NCBI GenBank assembly: GCA_002900995.3
Contig: CM035305.1
Coordinates: 2,154,467-2,218,466 of the forward strand
DNA: 64,000 nt
Source: Ganoderma boninense
Lineage: Eukaryota > Basidiomycota > Agaricomycetes > Polyporales > Polyporaceae
Reading direction: 5' to 3'
The position numbers and the translations under genes were made by a program. The notes beneath the pieces were generated by a model. It had not been told where the DNA came from. It ran no database searches and was given only the letters and a program-made list of their open reading frames with translations. The stretch's first letter is position 1; each line of letters begins with the position of its first letter. Positions 45,131-56,735 of the stretch are shown piece by piece.

Positions 45131-47014
45131 CTATTGAGAGACCGTAAAGCCCAGACCACATTTCTCCCTTACCTCCTTCTCCACCTCCATTTGCCTGAAG
45201 GGGTAAGGCACTAGCTGCAACCGTCCAACAAACCGGCTGATCTCGCGCTTGTTGAGCTCCTCCAACATCTTCGCGGGCCCCTGTTGTCCGCCTGCAAACA
45301 CCTCCAGACGAGGATATGGTTTGCCCAGCTGTTGTCGCGCCTCCAACAAGAACCGCAAGTCGTTGAGGTCCAGGGTCGGATCGGTGTCGGTCCAATAGAC
45401 CGCGATGGAATGGAGCTCAGGGCAGCACACGGGCGGCATGATCGGAGTACCTGGGTCCTTCTTCTTCGCTGAACGCAGCACTTCTATCTCCTGCGGGTCG
45501 AGGTAGAGTCCGGGCATGGATAATGGTCGCAGGCATGCCTGCACGACATTATACGACCATCCGAGCTTCAGCACCTTGAGGACGGGCATCGCGCGCAGCC
45601 ACTTCCCGAACTGAAGGAAATACTCGTTGCGCACCGGTTCTGGGCACCGCCGTCCATCGAAGAACAGGAATCGGAGATGGAGTACCTGGAGCCTAGGAAA
45701 CTTGCCCACTGAATCCAGGAGCAGTCCCTCGAAGTACGTCCTCTGCGGCAGGGCGGTCTCGATGGTAAGACAGGTCAGATGCGGCGTGATCATGTGGATG
45801 AGGGTGTACTCGGTGGCTAGCATGCGTGACCATTCGTAGGCTATGGTGAGATCGAGGAGTTTAGGAAGCCCAACGCGCGTCGGCTCCACGTACTCCCCGA
45901 CCGTTTCATCCCCAACGATAGCCCAGACCTTCTGGAGCTGCAGCCTCACCAGTGTGTTTGCAGCAGCGTAGAGTATCTCAGATAAGGACTCGGAGGGAAT
46001 GTTGGGCATGGGACGAGAATTGCTCGAGAGACACAAGTCCCTGACGTTCTCGAACACGTACGGGCTTTGTTCCCTCCAGTCGATCTGAACACCATCTAGA
46101 ACGATGGTGGACAGATTCGGAAACAACACATACTCTTCGAGGTCGAAGAGAGCCAAGCGGGGCCCGTCGGTCGGTTCACCAGCGGCGCCCTCCTCGGGAG
46201 GAGTATGATGGAGACGAAGGGTCTGCAAAGAGCCGAGGGGATGCCCATCAGGGCGGGCGGGTATGAGCCAGCGATAGAACTTGGCCATGGCCTTATCGCC
46301 CAAAACGGCGCTGATGTTCTGTACGTATGGAAGGGATGGAGCCAAAGCTGCAAGGATCGGGTCGATCTCGTCATCCTTGATGGGTGTGCACTTGTGAAGG
46401 GGTGTGGTCGGATTCCCGCCAAAGCCAACGGTGAGGGGCGCGGTAGCGGCCTGGGAGAGTGCATGAAGGGAAAGGTGCCAAGGTGCGCGGTCGGTGAAAT
46501 AGATTGTGCTCCAGAGGGTACGGTGGTCCAGCGCGACGCTCCTGAAGCGTCTACAGGTCGAGGTGAGGACGTTGCGAGCGGCATGGTAGTGCTTCATGGA
46601 AGTGATAGGTGGGGAGAAGATGACATAGGAGAAGATCATGCCGAGGACCTCGTCGGGAAGCTCGCAAATGCGGAAGAGGGAGCGAGTCAAGAAGCGATGT
46701 TTCCACAGGTGGCCTGCTAGCTCGCGAGAGATTTCCTCCGAGGGCCGTTGCAACCGCTGGCGAAGGCGAGTCAACTCGGCGATGCGTACCTTGAACATGC
46801 GAACCCGGGTGTGGAGGAGAGCGCGAGTGGCGTCATCGATCCCAGCAGGTTCTCCGACCGTAGCAAGGTACTTGGTGGTCAACACCTCGTTTTCCCATAC
46901 CCTAGCATCGACCGGGTCGTAGGGTGCGGAGAGGACAGGGTTTGTTTGAGGGACGAGGGCACTGGCGTTGAGGAAGTCGTGGGGTTGTTGGATGGTTGGC
47001 TGCGGCTGCGCCAT
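45131..47014 (-). CDS. F-box protein, agaric expanded family
   Basis: Intronless gene of about 627 codons. The start MAQPQPTIQQPHDFLNAS is followed by a basic helical, coiled-coil-like region (RVRMFKVRIAELTRLRQRLQ), typical of the large agaric F-box family. The F-box itself is ICELPDEVLGMIFSYVIFSP, with the conserved C-R-R-F and L-W-S positions in TSTCRRFRSVALDHRTLWST. The rest is degenerate LRR-like, with recurring L-x-x-L-x-L patterns (LQTLRLHH, NLSTIVLDGVQIDW, LLDLTIAYEW, LQVLHLRFLFFDG, LKVLKLGW). It is probably an SCF substrate adaptor. An upstream in-frame ATG at 47173 adds a Ser-rich leader; the position of the coiled coil makes 47014 more natural. Confidence 0.8.
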   Translation of the reverse strand: MAQPQPTIQQPHDFLNASALVPQTNPVLSAPYDPVDARVWENEVLTTKYLATVGEPAGIDDATRALLHTRVRMFKVRIAELTRLRQRLQRPSEEISRELAGHLWKHRFLTRSLFRICELPDEVLGMIFSYVIFSPPITSMKHYHAARNVLTSTCRRFRSVALDHRTLWSTIYFTDRAPWHLSLHALSQAATAPLTVGFGGNPTTPLHKCTPIKDDEIDPILAALAPSLPYVQNISAVLGDKAMAKFYRWLIPARPDGHPLGSLQTLRLHHTPPEEGAAGEPTDGPRLALFDLEEYVLFPNLSTIVLDGVQIDWREQSPYVFENVRDLCLSSNSRPMPNIPSESLSEILYAAANTLVRLQLQKVWAIVGDETVGEYVEPTRVGLPKLLDLTIAYEWSRMLATEYTLIHMITPHLTCLTIETALPQRTYFEGLLLDSVGKFPRLQVLHLRFLFFDGRRCPEPVRNEYFLQFGKWLRAMPVLKVLKLGWSYNVVQACLRPLSMPGLYLDPQEIEVLRSAKKKDPGTPIMPPVCCPELHSIAVYWTDTDPTLDLNDLRFLLEARQQLGKPYPRLEVFAGGQQGPAKMLEELNKREISRFVGRLQLVPYPFRQMEVEKEVREKCGLGFTVSQ

Positions 47015-48056
47015 CTGCACAAGAGAAGCACGGTGAGAAATACGAGACGCGTCGGCGAGCTGGTGTGAACGGACCGTGAAGAGAGGTGAAAGGAGAGGAT
47101 TCTGGTAGGACGCAGGCGCGAAGCCCGCTTTTATGGCGGGGGAGGAGGACGAGCACAAGAAGCCGCCTGGCAACCTTGTTCAAGGCAAAGGCACGCGTAG
47201 CGAGGCTCGACGCGACTGATTGGGTTTGCGATCGTGGAAATCAGCCCGACGCTTCCTGTTGTGGGCGTCCTCATTAGCCGAGCCAGGCCTCTGCCGCACC
47301 CCGTACTGTCTGCTTTGTTCCAGGACGCTTTGGCACCGATCGACACCAATGACTGCAGACATAGGATGCGCGTTATACTCGTGGCTCGAGAACAATGTCA
47401 GCACGAAAGAGCATTGTTCCTTTTGTCTCCCCCAGCGACTCTGCCACGTTGCCTGGCTGCATCACCGCGCCTGCAGGTTCTTGAAACCATAGAACAACTT
47501 CAATCGCTCCATCTAGTAAATTGAAATTCAGTCGCCATGTGCAGACACTCATGTTCCTTGTGGCCTGGAAGCTGGGCCAACACTGCTCTGCAGGCACTTT
47601 TTGGATTCACTTTCCCCATCGAATTTGTGAGTCCATTTCCTTGACTCACGCACTCCGAACCCCTCAGCTTCAACATATTTCTATGTTCATCTCATACGAG
47701 CGTGCCTTCTCCTACGTGTCGCGCATCTGACCGGTGAAATGTATGATATCACCCAATCAGTATGGGACAGATATTTCATACAATGCTACTGTCACGTATT
47801 CTAGTACAAAGCACAACTATTCTGGATAACAAACTACGCTTACCTTAATACGACCAATCTGTATGTAAACGAGAACCCGAGACACAGGAGGAGCAAGACA
47901 TGAAACAAACGTTCCACAGCACGGAAACCACTCGCTCTCGGTTGTACTCTTACATGGCAACCTCAATCGGCCATAAATGAGACGTTAACATACGGCGTTC
48001 CGCAAACCCTCTTTCGTGATCTTACACTCCAGGTTTGAGCGCACATGGCGTGGTGC
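47015..48056. other. 1-kb intergenic region
   Basis: Promoter side of the F-box gene and 3' side of the PB1 gene. AT-richer between 47600 and 47950. No ORF here resembles a protein and no RNA gene was recognised. Confidence 0.4.
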
Positions 48057-50696
48057 TCAAGTGCGACGGATGCCCGAACCCGACGCCTGCTGAGCGCCAG
48101 GCGAGGCGGGGAGAAGCTCGTTCACGATCGCGGTGACGATCGACTCCTCGCGCTCCTTGCTCACCTCACCATTGAGCGGGATATGCGCGTCGACCTTCGA
48201 ATTCAACGCTGGATACTCGTTGGCAGTGATTCCCATCTGACGAATGAAAGAAAAGCATCAGGATCTATATTTCATCAAGGTCAAGAGAAGACGCATACCT
48301 CGCCCAAGCGGTGGACAATAGATTCCACGGCAGCCGCGCGACCGGCTTGAGTAGCTCCCATTCCTGTTACGGAGCCAAAAGTACCCCATGAGGCATCGCG
48401 ACGGTGGCCAGTACCGTGAATCGTGTGGGATCTGCGAGGGACGCTGTACAGCTGAAGTTGAGGAAACGGTCCCCGGGCGTTGCTGATGATCTGGTGGGCT
48501 GGCTCCGTCTGCGGGGGCAGAGGGGCGACAGGAGGGACTGCCTCCCCCGACGGGCCGGGGACAGCAGCGGGCTCTTGCGCGGTCCGGTGGTCGACGGGAC
48601 TGTCCTGCACATCCTTCGTCTCGCTGCCGGAAAAGAGGACACGGACACGGAGACGGTGGTCAGTGGGTGCATGACGACGAGAAAATCCGCGCATCCGGCA
48701 CACGTACCTGTCCGTAGAGACGTTCATGCGGCGCTTCTTGCGTTCCTCCCGGGTGCGGCGGTACTTCTCCTTCTCAGCCACGTATGCCTCCTTCGCGGCC
48801 TGCAGCTTCTTCTTCGCAGCGTCGGGAGACTCCAAGGGTGACGCACCATACATGGTAACCTCAACATCCTCATCGGAAGTGTTCGGCTGCGGAGGGAGAG
48901 CGGGAACGGTGGCTCCCCAATTTGTGTCGTGGTGGCGGTGACGGTTCCACCCACCGAAATGGTGGCCGCCTCGCGGATCCCCGACGAAGGGGTCATCGTT
49001 ATCCCACTCACCTGGTTGATGATGATGGAAGCGCGGTCCATAGGGTGGGCGACCGAAGCGACCATGGAAATGAGGAGGCAGGCCAGGAAGGTTACGATCG
49101 GGAGTGAAGTCGGGATAACCGCGACCACTGAATGGGCCATAAGCTCCGGGGGCTGAATGGGCCAGGAGCTGGCGGAGGACCAGGAGGTGGCGGAGGACCA
49201 GGTGGCGGCGGAGGACCAGGTGGCGGCGGACCGGGAGGGGGAGGGCCTGTAGGGCGTCCAGTTGGTCGTGGGCCAGGGGGAAAGGGCGGGAACGGAGGGG
49301 GTCTTGCGAAGGGGAAGCCGCCCCAACGGGAATCGAAAGAGGCCCACGACATGCGACCATGTCCACCTCGGTGGGGAAGATGCGGTCCAGGCGGCCTCGT
49401 CCGAGGGTCGTCGAAAGAGTTGCTGCCAGCCGGATGCCGCTCCCGCATCGGGGTCGAGGTTTCAAATCCATGGCCAGAGGGCTGGGCGTTGGGATCCACA
49501 GGTTGAGTACCGGTGATGTCCGCGATGACACGAATGACTTCAGCGAGGGCATCTGCAACCCTGCGTCCCGCGACTTCTTCAGCAGTGCGCCTCCCGTCGT
49601 TGGCGGCTTGGTAGACTTCATCCGCGCCGGAGATGACACTGCGACGGATCTCCTCCGCGGCACGAACGACTTGGTCCCGATGGGTCTGCCAGTAGGAACC
49701 GTTGGAAGCGTTGCGGACAATAGTACGAATACCCTCGGAAAGCTCAGGGTGGGACGAAAGGATCGTAGAGAGCGTGTCGAAGAGATTAGCGACATCATTT
49801 GCGATGTGACGCGGGGATCCGCCCATATTATCGAGGTCAGGGAGAGGGGGGTCGTCATCTTGAACAGCGCCAGAAGACTTCTCCGCAGAGGAGATAGGCG
49901 TTCTGATCTTCGGGGTAGGGGTACGAGGGCCCAAGGCAGAAACACTACGGCTGCGACTCCCTCCACGATAGAAGGTGCCTGTGCTAGAATTCTTCATCGC
50001 AACGACATGGATGGGGTGTTTGGGGCCAGACTCTGCGGCGACAACGGATTGGGTGGAGGATATGGTGTCGGGTGGGGATAACGAGCGACAGTCACTCGCG
50101 GACCGGGCTCGTCCCTTTCCCTTGTGTGTGGTGGGTGTCGGAATGATTTCGGGAAGGGTGTTAGTGGAGTCCGATGAGGTGGAGGAGGTGTCCTTGTTTC
50201 GGTTGTTGAACTGTGTGATATCGGCGTCGCTGTCAAGGACCTCGACGAAGGCAGTGGGTTGGCTGCCCACATATACGCCGCCGAGACCAGACGGGATGGG
50301 TTGCCAGCCATCTTCGACCTCCATCTCGAACAAGACGGGTGCCGAACGACCGAAGGTGTTCCGGTAATTCATAGCAGAGCCGGTGCGGGGAGTGTCAGGG
50401 AGCGGCTTATCGCTTCGAAGGGAGTCGAGGTCGCGAACACTCAACCTAACCAGGATGAGCGCGCCGTCATTGCCGGGTAAGAGGGACAGATAGAAGTCTT
50501 GAAGCTCGTCCTCTGAGCTGAGCGTTACCTCGTCTCCATCGTTGTCGATGTATGAGACGCCAATGCTGGGCAAAGGGATGTCGTAGAGGGACTGAATCTT
50601 GAGGGCGAGGGTTTCCCAAGAGGGACGTTCGGGGAAGGTGACGCGTCGAACGAGGCCATCTGGGGGTTTGGAGAACTTGAACTGGATGGGAGACAT
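48057..50696 (-). CDS. PB1-domain protein with proline-rich repeats
   Basis: Residues 1-85 form a PB1 domain: MSPIQFKFSKPPDGLVRRVT (basic cluster), IGVSYIDNDGDEVTLSSEDE (acidic OPCA motif), LQDFYLSLL. PB1 domains pair head-to-tail with others in polarity, MAPK and selective-autophagy scaffolds. A Ser/Thr-rich segment and a helical central part (VANLFDTLSTILSSHPELSE, VVRAAEEIRRSVISGADEVY) follow. Then comes a PPPPPGPP repeat block, a His/Gly/Arg/Phe-rich stretch, and a basic helix (EAYVAEKEKYRRTREERKKR). The end is a helix-rich region (MGITANEYPALNSKVDAHIP) whose role I cannot assign. Two introns lie near 48239-48298 and 48620-48709. A one-base break sits at the G5 run 49148-49152. TATA-like sequence precedes the start. 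No ZZ or clear UBA domain, so not simply p62/Nbr1. Confidence 0.75.
49160..49250 (-). repeat. GC-rich minisatellite encoding poly-Pro/Gly
   Basis: Imperfect GGTGGCGGCGGAGGACCA-type units on the plus strand. On the minus strand they encode PPPPGPP repeats in the PB1 protein. Confidence 0.8.
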
Positions 50697-50727
50697 GGTT
50701 GTGTGGATGGGATGAACCGAGGGGGGG

Positions 50728-50738
50728 TTATATATATA
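50728..50738 (-). promoter_or_regulatory. TATA-like element upstream of the PB1 gene
   Basis: TATATATATAA on the minus strand, about 32-42 bases before the PB1 ATG at 50696. The close spacing implies a short 5' leader, or a downstream start. Confidence 0.5.
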
Positions 50739-51035
50739 GTGAGTGGGAGTGGTAGTGTCCTGGTCAGTTCAGACTCCGCTGCGCAGTGGACGATCGAGAA
50801 GTTACGCAAGCTTTGGCGCCCGCTGCGCCTCCGGCACCGCATTCACAAACCCTATCATTGCCCCCCGCAGACGCCGCAGAGACGCGTCCCCCATCCGAAC
50901 CGCGCTCCCAGATCCCATGCAAAACCGAGTCACAGTGCCACATTGCATTCTGATTCATTCTGCATTTATCCTACAAATACACGCAAGCGATGCTGCGGAA
51001 CACTCGCCACAAAAACAGCTCTGACTCTAAGGCCG
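50739..51035. other. intergenic region
   Basis: About 300 bases between the PB1 promoter and the stop of the aldo-keto reductase gene. Nothing recognised. Confidence 0.4.
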
Positions 51036-52634
51036 TCACGCGAAGATGGCCAGTCTAGGATCGAGGTCCGCAGGGTCATTGAGCTATGCAAAGCAGTTCG
51101 TCAGTCTCTCGTAGTCAGTAAGTGTCCTCTAAGCTTGACTCACCCTGAGGTTAATGTTGAGTGCGTCGATTGACTTGATATCGTCCGAGGTCAGCTCGAA
51201 GTCGGTAATCGCCAAGTTTTCGAGCAGACGTTCATGACTATTCGATTTGGGGATGACGGCGAGCCCCTTCTGTATAGCCCAGCGAAGGAGGACCTGTGCA
51301 GTACCTGTGTGCATCAGTTTGTAAGCGAGTGCCCACTTTCCTATTAAAACTTCCTTCAACTCACTCTTCGAAGTCTTCGATGCGATTCCTGCAATAAGAT
51401 CATGCTGGAGCAAGCTAGCTGCACTCTTGCCACCACCAAGCTCGAGGTAGCTTTGGGGGCCGAAGGATGAGTAAGCAGTGATGGCGATGCCAAGCAGCTT
51501 GCAATAGTCGATGAGGGCATTCTGAGTCAAGTAAGGGTGGATCTCGACCTGGAGGACCTGGGGCTCAATTCGAGCATAGCGTTGGACATCATAGATCAAG
51601 GAGCCTTGCGCATTGCTGAAATTGGAAGAAACATTCAATACTAAGCCCAGCTGGTAAGCTCAATGATTTCTTATGATCTCACCTCATACCAATGTTCTTT
51701 GTCAAACCCTTGTCGACGAGAGCCTCAATCTCATGCCAAGTGTCCTGGTAGGGGACGTTGACTGGGAGTGCCAATTGGGAAGTTGGAGATTACTGATGTA
51801 TTGACGGACTTACTGGGGTGGATCTTTCCGTCAAGTCCCCACCATTCTTGAGGGAATTTAACCTTGGGATCGATGTACTCGATCGAGATCGGGAAATGAA
51901 TGAGGTAGAGATCGAAGTAATCAAGGCCCCAGAGTGCTAGAGACTTGCGTGCACCCTCTTCAACCTACAGTGACCCAGTCAGCGTGCGAAATTGTCAAGA
52001 GCACCGATGTTACGCACACGGTCCTTTTCGTGGTAAGAGTTCCACAGCTGTTTCCCATGTTATCACTTTGTGAGGACCAATCGGAGAATTGGCGAACAAA
52101 CCTTCGAGGTTATCCCTGTGTGTGGGTCAGCAAGACAGCGTCACATGGCCAGTACAATTTGGAGGCCACTTACAGACGTCCTCACGCGTTACGAGACCAT
52201 CTTTAATGGCGCGGGCAATGCCCTCGCCAGCCTCCTTCTCATTGCCGTAGTCAGCGGCGCCATCGAAGAGACGGTAGCCCGACTTGATGGCGTTGTAGAC
52301 GGTCTGGGTTAGACTGTCAGCAAATAAGTACGGATTGAGCGTCCTTGGAACAAAACTTTACATCGGCGCAGGCTTCTTTGGTGACCTGACGACGCGCAAG
52401 GCTTATCAATCAGTACGGAGGATGGGGTGAAGGGGATCCGCACACCTTCCAGAGACCGAAGCTGGTGTTCGGCAATGATCAGAGTTTCATGGGATGCAGG
52501 AGGGAAATGGGGCCATCGCTCACCCTACAAGAGGCATCTAGGTGAGGTGGGTACGTGAGATGTATGCACGCTGGGAGCAATTGCGAAGAGCATACCTTTG
52601 CACCAGTGCGCTTGAGAGTGACGGTGGCGGCCAT
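51036..52634 (-). CDS. aldo-keto reductase, NAD(P)H-dependent D-xylose reductase type
   Basis: Reduces aldoses such as D-xylose to the polyol (AKR2B type). Spliced reading starts [29 protein letters not shown]. The tetrad is visible: Asp and Tyr in [17 protein letters not shown], Lys in LFVTSKLWNSYH and His in [10 protein letters not shown]. The barrel continues with [20 protein letters not shown] and [17 protein letters not shown]. The cofactor loop is [16 protein letters not shown], with the Lys-Ser-Asn of dual NADH/NADPH xylose reductases. The C-terminus is [15 protein letters not shown], also typical. At least seven short introns are present. Frame is intact. It is divergent from the ketopantoate-reductase-like gene, with 288 bases between. 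Xylose reductase is the best family call; a glycerol/arabinose specificity is possible. Confidence 0.88.
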
Positions 52635-52922
52635 GGTGGGAGGTGGGGCGAGAGACAGAAAGGTGGGGATGGAGCTCCGACTGAGGAGGAGAGGGCTATA
52701 TGAGGGCTCGGAGACGGGGACCGGAGCTGAGTGTCCACGGGCCGTCGAGGGAGGGGTGTTGCAGCATCGATGCTCATCGATGTCTCTCTGTGCACCGTAT
52801 GATATCACTCCCGGTGTTTCGTCGGCGGGTATTGGTTCTGGCATACCAATCCTTCAGGTCACGGCCCGGAAGCCGGAGGCCAAGCGATAACGCGCGTCAC
52901 GCGTCACGGCGGCGGGGATGGC
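52635..52922. promoter_or_regulatory. divergent promoter, aldo-keto reductase / PanE-like
   Basis: 288 bases. CATATAG on the minus strand near 52689-52695 lies about 55-60 bases before the reductase ATG and may act as its TATA box. Confidence 0.45.
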
Positions 52923-54260
52923 TTGTCGTCGTTTGCTCTCAGGACGCAGGAGCGCCATCCGTCGATGCGCATACACGTCGCTGGGCTCGGCGCAGTTGGA
53001 TCCTTCGTCGCCTTCCACCTCCGCCGCACTCTCCATCCAAAACACTCCGTCTTTGCGCTTCATCGTCGAGAATCTGCCCCTACTGTCTCTCAGGTCGCCC
53101 ATGGCCAGCCCATACACCTCGAGTCCGATGGCGTAGTCCAATCCCAGGACGGCATAGAGCATGTCACCTATAGTCTTCCCCGCGAACGTCCTCACAATGA
53201 CCTGAACGTTCATCTCGACCCATTGGGCCAGCCTCCAACAGATTACCACCTCGCACTGGACCGTCGCCACGACAATCACGAACTCACTCCCGTATATGGA
53301 GGCATCGAGTCCCTCATCGTCGCCACAAAGGCCTACGCCGTCCCCCGCGTGGTCGCTGGTCTCCGCGGTCACCTCTCCCGAAACAGCACCATCGTTCTCC
53401 TCCACAACGGCATGGGTATGTACGAGAAGCTTGTTGACTCCTTCTTCCCCGACCCGTTCGACCGCCCCAACTTCGTACTTGCCACGAATACCCATGGGCT
53501 TTGGCGCAAGGATGTCATGCACTCCGTACAAGCCGCCTTCGGGGAGATCCAACTCGGCATTGTCCCGGACCCTCACGGACGTGACTACGAGGCGAGTGTG
53601 CAGAACAGCAGGAACGTCCCATCGTGGCAGCCACTTTCTCTCGACGACATCGCCAACGTCGCCGTCGTGGACGGTGTGAGCCCTCGCTATCTCACCCTCC
53701 GCAACACCATCTCGGCCCTTACCAGTGCGCGTGCGCTCGGCGCAACCTGGCGGCCTTACTACGACGTACAGACAGCAATGCGGCGCAAGCTCGTCGTCAA
53801 CTGCTACGTCAACCCGCTTTCAGCGCTCTTACAATGCAAGAATGGCGATATCATGCGCGCAGGTCCCAGTCATTGGATTCTCGAGCACCTGTCCAAGGAG
53901 GCGGAGAGAGTTTTCAGGGCTCAGCTTGAGGCGGAAGTCGAGGACTTGCGCCAGGCATACCAACAGCTGCCAGAGGAGGAGAAGGTCTCCAGGAGGCCAC
54001 CTCGACTACCTCCTTTCCCTCGTGCGCTTTCGTATGTGTCGCTCTCGAAGGAGGTCAAGCGCGTAGTCGAGTTGACGAAGGACAACTACTCATCAATGTA
54101 CTGGGACATGAAGCTGGGCCAGCCGACCGAAATCAAGTACCTCAATGGCTATCTGCTCAAGCTCGCAGACAAGTATGGGGTAAAGAGCAGCGTCAACGAC
54201 ACCCTCTATGGCCTCACGCAAATGCGCACCGCGATTCCGTTCGTCGGCAAGCCCTTGTAG
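52923..54260 (+). CDS. ketopantoate reductase (ApbA/PanE) family protein
   Basis: NADPH-dependent 2-dehydropantoate 2-reductase family; classic members make pantoate for pantothenate/CoA. Intronless, up to 445 codons. The Rossmann motif is IHVAGLGAVGSFVAFHLRR. The catalytic Lys loop is ESLIVATKAYAV, followed by NSTIVLLHNGMGMYE. The C-terminal helical domain contains RRKLVVNCYVNPLSALLQCK and, late, KDNYSSMYWDMKLGQPTEIK-YLNGYLLKLADK, matching the family's S-S-M-x-x-D and E-I-x-x-x-N-G patterns. It is longer than bacterial PanE (about 300), owing to a His/Asp-rich insert and a helical insert (AEVEDLRQAYQQLPEEEKVS). ATG 52923 or ATG 52965 (MRIHVAG) may be the start; the latter puts the Rossmann strand at the N-terminus. 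Confidence 0.85.
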   Translation: MSSFALRTQERHPSMRIHVAGLGAVGSFVAFHLRRTLHPKHSVFALHRRESAPTVSQVAHGQPIHLESDGVVQSQDGIEHVTYSLPRERPHNDLNVHLDPLGQPPTDYHLALDRRHDNHELTPVYGGIESLIVATKAYAVPRVVAGLRGHLSRNSTIVLLHNGMGMYEKLVDSFFPDPFDRPNFVLATNTHGLWRKDVMHSVQAAFGEIQLGIVPDPHGRDYEASVQNSRNVPSWQPLSLDDIANVAVVDGVSPRYLTLRNTISALTSARALGATWRPYYDVQTAMRRKLVVNCYVNPLSALLQCKNGDIMRAGPSHWILEHLSKEAERVFRAQLEAEVEDLRQAYQQLPEEEKVSRRPPRLPPFPRALSYVSLSKEVKRVVELTKDNYSSMYWDMKLGQPTEIKYLNGYLLKLADKYGVKSSVNDTLYGLTQMRTAIPFVGKPL

Positions 54261-54639
54261 CCCTCGTGCTACCGCCATAGGTATGTTTCTTGTATAACAA
54301 TAATCGTAATAAGCTGAGTGCGTACGGTAGATGCATTTTGCCTTACTGCACGCCTTTCCTTCGCGTTTATAGTGGCGTATCGAGAGCGCGTCCGGCCCCA
54401 TCGAAAGATGGTGTTTCAACTGCAGTCGTCATTCTCGTAGAGGACATTAGTTCGAAGACGGCTAAGCCGTTGAAGTGGATGAACTTCTCCTCACTTCGTT
54501 CTGGAGGCCCTCATCACTATCCTTTCCAAAAGTTCAATATGTTCTCGTAATGTAGTCCGTATACATCCGATTCGTAAACTGATTGTACCCAGGATAGACT
54601 GTCATACCCCTCATCAACAAAGCACGAACATCGGCTGTA
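54261..54639. other. convergent intergenic region
   Basis: About 380 bases between the PanE-like stop and the stop of the first FBXO21-like gene. Nothing recognised. Confidence 0.4.
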
Positions 54640-56678
54640 CTAGGCAAGCTGTTGTTCCGTCAATTGTAGTGCAGTCCATCGAACTCCCTCTTCGAGGTCG
54701 TCCGGGTACTGCTGCAGCAGTTCGAGGATGGGAATGAGGCGGCTGCCGACCCCATCATCGCGCGGGATGTGCGCGTCCTCGAAGAATCTCTCAAACATGT
54801 AGATGTGTTTTCGTAGCCAACGCAGCTTCGCATATGTAACCGGCACGGGTGCCCAACGGCCGCCAGCGTGATCATTGGGGTCGTGCACGTTGACGATGCC
54901 TTCTTTCGTGAGCACTTGGTACCTCGCCGTCCAGATCACATCAACGTCTCCGGGCTCTGCGAAACCGGGCAGTATCTGTGGGTCACATCCTGTGAATTCA
55001 AGTCTCAGGGCCAAGCAGGTCGCTTCACCACGCACCGTCCAACCAATGACACATGCATCCCCCTCTTCCGGGTGCGACATCACTTGTCCCACAAACCATT
55101 CAACGGCGCGGGCAGACGTGCCTGAGGTCCTCGGACCCTCCTTCAAGGCTCGCCGACGCTGCGGCCGCTCGATCTTATACTTCATGCGACTCGCCGTGTA
55201 CAGTGCCAGCTCCCCCATGAACAGCTCCTTCCGGGCAGGCGGGACAACAGGCAGCAACGCGTCGACGAGCACGACCTGGTTGTCGAGCGGGCAGTCCTCG
55301 GTGACCATGGGGGTGATCTGCACCCCAGGCGCGTTGATGGTCGCGAACGCGGCGGACACGGCGTACTGCACTCTGTCGGTGGTGTATCCGGAGACGGGGT
55401 CCGTGCGCGACACGTCCCGCATCGTCGCGAAGGCGTTGCGCACAGCGCGGTCGACCATCGTGGAGAACTCGGCGGGCGTGACCGCGTCTCGGGCGAAGCT
55501 GGGGTGCATGTCGGCCTCTTGGAGCATGATGGAGAGGTCACGGCTGGAGAACACGACGGGGGGCGTTTTCGCGCAGGGATCGACGAGGATGTCGCCGTGC
55601 TCGGGGTCGGTGGAGGTGATGTGGCAGAGCACCTTGCGTGGAGTGTTTGTGGGGAGCGCAGAGATTCCAAGTCGCCTGCATACGGCGGAATAGACATAGT
55701 TTATTGAGATTGGGAGAGTAGAGGAGCGTCCGACGGTTAGGAAGTAGTGAGGAAACTGGTTGAAGGGGTTATAGAATGCTGCACCTAGATGGGCCGATGA
55801 AAGGTTAGAAGGCACATGTTGAACGCGCCTTCGATCGGACTCGTACCATCAGTGGCAACAGCGAAGCCCTCGTCAAGGAGAAAATCCCGGACAGCGACTG
55901 TGACCTTGAGCAAGTCGTAACCTGCGTCTGCACAGCCGAGATTCACTCCTGCCGTGGTTAGTTGTTGGCGACATTTGTTGGCGAGGTCGTCCAACTGTTT
56001 CGAAATCTGTGGCATGGAGTCAGCGAAGCCATGACGGCGAGAGATGGCCATGACGTCACTTACATGGTACGGGGAGACGTCCATGAACGCAGACAGGCCT
56101 GTCAAGACGTCTTCAAACATGCACCCTTGGTCCTTCTTGAGTATGCAGGCCCATCGCTTTACGGCATGGTGGCGGGCGATAGCACCCAGGCTCGCTGTCG
56201 CCCAGAACCTGCGCGGAAGTGCGTGAGGAGTGGGTTCCGGAGAAGGGGTGCCGTCAAGCTCCCGGGCAGGGTCGCGGAAGACGCGGGGGACGGGGACTTG
56301 GGTCTCGAGTTGTAGGGCATCCCACACGTCCCAGGACAAGTCGAGGACGAGACGGTGAGACGCAAGCTCTCGCTCCTCGGGACGCGTGCGGATGCAGTCG
56401 ACGAGATCCAGCGCAGCCCGATCGAGCTGGTAACGCTCAATGAAGATCATCTGCCACTCGCCTCCATGTCGCCTCACGCGCTCCTCCTCCCGCTCACCAA
56501 CGTTGTGTGTGTAGCGTGCACGATAAAGATTCGCCCACACCGGCTTATCCAGCGCGGCCGCACGGGTCGCCGAGTTCGCGCAGAGGAAGCTGACCACCGC
56601 CCGCAGACTCGAGGGGTCTCGTCCAGGAAGTTGCACGAGACATTGGATATATAGTTCGACAGGCAAGTGTGTGTCCAT
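54640..56678 (-). CDS. FBXO21-like F-box protein (tandem copy 1)
   Basis: The architecture fits FBXO21: F-box, transglutaminase-like core, YccV/hemimethylated-DNA-binding-like domain. The F-box starts MDTHLPVELYIQCLVQLPGR, then ATRAAALDKPVWANLYRARY. The middle helical part (LDLVDCIRTRPEER, LSWDVWDALQLETQVPVPRV, LPRRFWATASLGAIARHHAV) leads to AVRDFLLDEGFAVATD. A GTACGAGT-donor intron (near 55790-55846) joins ATD to AFYNPFNQFPHYFLTVG and PISINYVYSAVCRRLGIS, the transglutaminase-like signature. The C-terminal domain contains FVGQVMSHPEEGDACVIGWT and ARYQVLTKEGIVNVHD. Read naively this locus looks like two genes, but the splice join makes one. ATG 56735 is an alternative start. It is a neighbour and paralog of 57122-59202. 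Confidence 0.82.
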
Positions 56679-56735
56679 CTTGGCCGTGAAGAGGCTTTTC
56701 TGTTCTCTTGGAGAGGGTGTCGAATCGTAGAACAC

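Noticed and set aside
54640..56735. Two separate genes at 54640-55815 and 55785-56735
   Set aside because: A strong GTACGAGT donor and a ...GTGCAG acceptor join them in frame to give the expected FBXO21-like order of domains.
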